NCBI GenBank assembly: GCA_036320915.1
Contig: JAXBDG010000004.1
Coordinates: 1,488,001 to 1,552,000 of the forward strand
Reading direction: 5' to 3'
Length of the DNA: 64,000 nt
DNA from: Linnemannia elongata
Lineage: Eukaryota > Mortierellomycota > Mortierellomycetes > Mortierellales > Mortierellaceae
Shown here: piece by piece, positions 59,107-64,000 of the stretch
How positions within the stretch are numbered: the stretch's first letter is position 1
How the letters are laid out: each line of letters starts with the position of its first letter
Made by a program: the position numbers and the translations under genes
Notes under the pieces: model-generated
Seen by the model: only the letters and a program-made list of their open reading frames with translations
Told to the model about the DNA's origin: nothing
The model's database searches: none

Positions 59107-60713
59107 TTAGGCCTTGGAAGGGTGCTTCTCGTCGGCAAAGGCGGAGTCACTATCGGCAGCTTCGAGGTCGGTAGCGGTGGGAGCACTGGGGGCACCAAAG
59201 TTGGACAGATCGTAGCCCTTGGACTCAAGGAACTTTCTAAAGTCCTCGTCCTCCTCATGCAGGTTCCTCTTGGAGTAATCGGGGATTAAGCACCAGGTGA
59301 AGACTGAACCCAAAAGTGCCAATCCAGAGGCGAGGATGAAAACGCGAGCCTGGCCTTTGTCGGCATCTCCTCCTCCCAATGCGGCGACAGCGGGCTTGAA
59401 GGCGGTGGTACCAACAAAGGCGCCAAACTTTCCAATGGCTGCCGACCAACCATAGGCGGTGCCACGGATAGCGGTGGGGTAGATCTCGGCCGAGACCAGA
59501 CCCAACATGTCACCAGGTCCAAACTCTCCAAAGGCCATGAAGATTCCGTAGACGACGACGAAGAGGGGGAACTTGTTGAGCAGGTCCTTGTAGAAGACAC
59601 CCATCAAGATTCCAAGAACGCCCTGCATGAAAAATCCCAGAGTCATGGTCCTCTTGCGTCCAAGCTTGTCTGAGGCCAAAGCTCCCGATATGGATCCAGG
59701 AAGGTAGAAAAAGTTGAGCAACAGCATCCATTGGGCGGTATGGACAAAGGAAGGGTTCTCGCCACCGGACTGGTCAATGATGGTTCCGGCAAAGATGCCA
59801 AAGGGGTATGAGATAAAGTTGTAAAAGAACCAGGATCCCGCAGTTCCGAGAAGGTACTTCCAGTAACGTTGCAAGATCAGACCGTAGGGGACCTTTTTCT
59901 TGATGGCGTTCTTCTGGAAGATGTCCGAGTTGTCCATCTTAAAACGGAAGTACATGACCGACAGTGGGGGAAGGACACCGAATGCAAACGAGGCTCTCCA
60001 GATGACTTCATAACTGCACCCAGCCAACGCCAGGATCAGGGGTACCAGAGCCGAGAGGACGAATCCGGAATCGATGACAAAGTTGGTGACAAAGACAAAC
60101 AACATACCACGGTGACCGGGCATGACCACATCTGCAGCTTCAGAGGCAGAAGCCGAAGAACAAGGGTATTCGCCTCCAACACCGACACCCAAGATTCCAC
60201 GGTAGACCGTCAACGCCCAAAAAAGTCCTTCGACTGATCCACCAGCTCCGTAGGCACCCGCGCAGAGGGCGGCTCCAAGAATGACGAGTAGAGTAGTCAA
60301 CATCAGACCAACCCTACGACCGACACGATCGCAGATGAATCCAAACCCGATCTGTCCAAGGATACAGCCGACAAAGAGCGAGTTTCCGATGCGGGTCGAC
60401 ATTTCCGAAGTGAATTGGTCGCCATAGATCTTGTTGAAGCAGACGTTGATGAGAGACAGGACTCCAATCTGATACCCATCCGATAGCAATGCAAAACCTA
60501 TTATTGACGTATTGTATCACTTTTAGGTTAGAAACGTGAAAAGAGACAGGAGAAAGGGATGCAGCAGACGGCGATGAAAGTAGAGATCAGCGGCTTACCA
60601 GAGAAGATAACGGTGAAGATGGCAGAGAGCCTGGACTTTTCCTTCTTGGCGGCTTGTTTGTTATTGTCCTCAGGGCTGATGCCATGCTGATCGGCATGTA
60701 CCTCTTCCTTCAT
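59107..60713 (-). CDS. GIT1-like MFS permease, copy A (glycerophosphodiester/phosphate family)
   Basis: Two exons (60713-60599, 60497-59107) encode 501 residues with twelve predicted membrane helices. Signature segments are SGFALLSDGYQIGVLSLIN, FICDRVGRRVGL, YRGILGVGVGGEYPCSSASA, LQRYWKYLLGTAGSWFFYNF, SDKLGRKRTMTLGF and FGEFGPGDMLGLVSAEIYPT. These match yeast GIT1 (glycerophosphoinositol/glycerophosphocholine uptake) and its phosphate:H+ symporter relatives at the plasma membrane. The C-terminal tail is acidic. Copy B lies upstream in tandem on the same strand, with intron 1 at the same position (after TVIFSG, phase 1). Exact substrate is inferred only to the family. Confidence 0.92.
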
Positions 60714-61734
60714 TGTAACGCTGTGAAGTAAGGAGAGGGGAGAAGAAGTATGGGAGAATGGCGCGAAGGGTGTGGGCTGAGATGAGGGCGGAGAGAAGGG
60801 CGGAAGGAAGAAGACAGGTGATGGAAGAAGGAAGAGGGAGGAAGAAGAGGGAGGAGGAGGAAGGATGAGGAGGTGGTGGTGGGGTGAAGAAGAAAAAGAA
60901 AAAAGAAGAAAAGGTGTCAATCAGGATCTTAATTTAAGGCACAGACGAGGATTGCGAGACCAGGATAGCCACAAGTTCGTGGGAACCGGGGGGACTGTCA
61001 CCACCATGGCCATGATGAAAAAAAAAAAAACATTCCTTTGTCCGCCCTGTGAAAGCGAGTGCTATTTGTGCTCACTTGAAACTCCAGTCGACACTCACAC
61101 CTGCAGCATCCAGCTGTGGGAACAAAAGGAACAAGGAAAAAGTACAAGTCCCCAACTTGGGACCCAGATGCTACAAAGGTTGCGGGTTGAAGGAGTGGCC
61201 ACTCTCTGGATCATCACTGGCTGTGTCTCATCCACGGCGGATGGGGGAACTTCACCAAAAAATAATATCCAAAGCGGACTTTTGTTTGTTTTTCCTCGTC
61301 TTCTATTCTTCTTAACTTTGGGCGCCATGTTTAGGATTGAGCTAGTGTAGGTGCTTGTATGATTACCGTACATACACTACATGTTTGCCCTTTTGCCCGG
61401 GTGAGATGCATAAGAGCCGGTTTCTTGAACATGTGTCTCTCTCTTTTGTTTTACGTCAATTGGGAGCATATTCGTATCTCGTAGCGCGGATGAGGCGTTT
61501 CGTGCCCATAAAGAGGTGTGTAGCAACAACTTTGTTCAGTCTCCCGGAACCAATTATGACTAGAACGTCCACAAATGCTTATTTTATTTTATTTTTTTGC
61601 CACACAAAAAATGGGTAAGTTCAGAGAGCAAAAGTGCTTCTTCATTTTAAGGTTATGAGGTGGGTTGTATGTATGTACAAGACTATGATAGGTATGCAAA
61701 TGATAATATTAGTTAGCGCCATGGATAGTATATT
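60714..61734. other. Spacer between the tandem permease genes
   Basis: About 1 kb holding the copy A leader (GGAGGAAG-rich on +, 60720-60910) and the copy B 3' flank. No gene is supported. Confidence 0.5.
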
Positions 61735-63801
61735 TTAAAGGCGGGTGGTATCAATATCCGACTCGACTTCCTGCTTCTCGACTCCACTAATAGTGGCGAC
61801 GACACCTTGCTCTTGCAAGTACTCCTGACTGGCAGTGGTCGATGCATCGCCGAGGTACGAGACATCATATCCATTATCCTCAAGGTACTTCTTGAAAGCC
61901 TCATCCTCGTAACTCAGATCCTGCTTGGTATAGTCTGGGATCAGCAACCACGCAAAGATGGCCCCGAACAACGAGAGCCCTGATCCCAAGATAAAAACGC
62001 GACTCTGACCCAAAATCACATCGCCATGTCCAAGGGAGGCAATCGCAGGCTTGAAGGCAGAGGTTCCGCAGATGGCACCCAGTTTTCCAATAGCAGCCGA
62101 CCAGCCGTAAGCAGTTCCACGGATAGCGGTAGGATAGATCTCTGCAGAAGTCAATATGACCATATCACCAGGTCCGTACTCTCCAAGACCCAGGAAGACA
62201 CCGTACAAGACCACAAACAGTGGGAAGATACCAGTGAGATCCCTATAAAAGATGCCCATCAAGATCCCGAGTACACCCTGGAGGAAGAATCCCAGAGTAA
62301 TCGTCTTCTTGCGCCCGATCCGATCGGCCGAAAAGGCACCCGCAATACATCCAGGCAAGTAAAAAAAGTTGAGGAGACACATCCATTCGGCGGTCTGGAC
62401 AAAGGTGCCGTTGGTTCCGATGGCGGTGTCGAGGATGGTGCCTGAGAAGATGCCGAAGGGATAGGCAATAAAGTCGTAGATGAACCATGATCCTGCGGTG
62501 CCGAGGAGGTACTTCCAGTAACGGCGAATGATGAGGAGGTAGGGCACGTTTTTCTTCAGGTTGTTGCGCTGAAAAATCTCCGAGTTGGTCATCCTCAGAC
62601 GGAAGTAAAGGACCGAAAGGGCTAAGAACACATCACACGATGAATGATTGGATGGAGTAGATAGTTACAACAGAGGGGGAGGTGATGGAGAGGAGAAGGA
62701 GAAAGAAGGAGGTGAAAGGAGAGAGCATGAATGATTGACGAGATGAGACGAATGAAAGTTGAATGCACACGATATATAGACAGGAGGTTCAAAGGCAAGG
62801 GACAAATAAGCACTCAAGTCAGTACTTTGGCGTATTGCTACCATCCCATTTCTCTTGTGCCCACAAAAAATATTGAGTCAAAGACTTACGAGGGAGGACA
62901 CCGAATCCAAACGACACTCTCCAGATGACCTCGTTACTGCATCTTGCAGCAGCAAGGACCAAGGGGACAATGGCCGCTACAACAAACCCAAAATCGATCA
63001 TGGTGTTCGTAGCGAGGGAGACCAACATCCCACGGCGGCCCTGAATCACACTATCAGCCGACTCGGATGCATTGGTCGAAGAGCAGGGGTACTCTCCTCC
63101 GACACCAACCCCTAAGATCCCGCGATAAATCGTCAATGCCCAGAAGAGTCCCTCTGTCGATCCACCGGCACCGTATGCACCTGCACAGAGAGCAGCGCCG
63201 ATAATGACCAAGAATGTGGTCACCAACAATCCGACCTTGCGCCCCACTCTATCACAGAAGAACCCAAATCCAATCTACACATGGATGCAAGCGATAGCAC
63301 AAAAATGAAGGTGAAAAATCGGTTAACGACATGTTTGGTTGCATATACATATCAATTCTGATTGCAGTAATGTTCTTGTTGAACGTAAGAAAAAGGATAC
63401 CTGTCCAAGGACGATTCCGACAAAGAGAGCGTTTCCAAGACGAGTCGACATCTCAGAAGTATAAGCGTCGCCATATATCTTTGAAAAGCAGACGTTGATC
63501 AACGACAAGACACCAACCTGGTAACCATCCGACATCAACGCAAATCCTATTACACAAATGTAGGTGTTAACAACGTGCAAGGATGAAAAGGTGAAGGAAA
63601 GGTTCAATACAGCGCCTTAATGAACAGAAATGAAAAATGTAGTGATGTTGTTCGACCGGGAGTCAAGAATGCAGTCGTACCAGAAAAGATTATGGTGAAC
63701 AGAGGCGATAGTCTGATCCTCTCTCGCTCACGTTCAATTTCGTCCTCAGTGATCTGAACAACATTCGGGGACGGTGCCTCTTTGTACTTTGGGTGCGACA
63801 T
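61735..63801 (-). CDS. GIT1-like MFS permease, copy B
   Basis: Four exons (63801-63681, 63546-63401, 63274-62890, 62621-61735) encode 512 residues. The frame parallels copy A closely: GFALMSDGYQVGVLSLINVC, GFFCDRVGRKVGLL, YRGILGVGVGGEYPCSSTNA, IRRYWKYLLGTAGSWFIYDF, FSADRIGRKKTITLGFF and YGPGDMVILTSAEIYPTAIR. Intron 1 is shared with copy A in position and phase; introns 2 and 3 are absent from A. Intron 3 is 268 nt. N- and C-terminal tails differ between copies, so regulation or trafficking may differ. Role as for copy A: uptake of glycerophosphodiesters or phosphate, inferred from family. Confidence 0.92.
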
Positions 63802-64000
63802 GCGTTTATGTTTTGTGGGTAGCGGTGGTGGGGTAAAGGCCAAAAGGTGAAAGTAATGCTGGCAGGGATTAGAACAAGGCTTGCGGAAAGGCAGCAGTGA
63901 GGGATGCGGCTATCGAAAAGAATTCGGGGAGAGTGAGGAAAAGGAAAAAAGAAAGAAGACCTTACAAGAAGTAAGAGAAAGGAGGGAGAAGGAGGTAAGT
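63802..64000. promoter_or_regulatory. Upstream of permease copy B
   Basis: The last 199 bp: purine-rich on + (AAGGAAAAAAGAAAGAAG) near the edge. Likely leader and core promoter of copy B; nothing else is seen. Confidence 0.4.

Overview
The window is nuclear DNA of a filamentous fungus. Genes are dense and intron-rich. Introns are mostly 50-150 nt, with GTAAG-type donors and CTAAC-like branch sites. A mix of genes suggests an early-diverging fungus (Mucoromycota or Mortierella-like) rather than a typical yeast: a COP1 ubiquitin ligase, CSN8, a cytochrome b5-fused sphingolipid-type desaturase and hAT transposons. The lineage is inferred from gene content only. I reconstructed every exon structure by hand from splice signals, reading phase and remembered family sequence; no search was run.

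Layout, left to right. RRP6 (+, truncated at the left edge) converges on COP1 (-). A complete hAT transposon (hAT-1, 6644-11683) lies between COP1 and PEX5 (+). A second complete hAT element (hAT-2, 14727-18906) sits 88 bp past the PEX5 stop codon, so PEX5 is bracketed by two transposons. A b5-domain desaturase (-) follows, then about 2.7 kb without a recognisable gene. Next is a minus-strand run: U5 snRNP 40-kDa protein, MATE transporter, EI24/RRT8-like membrane protein and PIG-C/GPI2. PIG-C diverges from CSN8 (+). CSN8 converges on a peroxisomal 2,4-dienoyl-CoA reductase-like SDR (-) that ends in SKL. Two unrecognised plus-strand genes follow: an IQ-motif/coiled-coil protein and a Ser/Thr-rich coiled-coil protein. 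Then come VPS41 (-), PEX2 (-), importin-11 (+), a DinB-like protein (+), and two tandem GIT1-like MFS permeases (-).

Themes. Three genes concern the peroxisome: the PTS1 receptor PEX5, its RING export-ligase subunit PEX2, and an SDR carrying a PTS1 signal. COP1 and CSN8 both belong to the ubiquitin/cullin control network. VPS41 serves vacuolar fusion, PIG-C GPI-anchor synthesis, RRP6 nuclear RNA decay, SNRNP40 splicing and importin-11 nuclear import. These are mainly housekeeping genes and I see no obvious functional cluster. The most unusual material is the pair of intact hAT elements, the micro-exons in the SDR and PIG-C, the DinB-like gene, and the diverged GIT1-like tandem pair.
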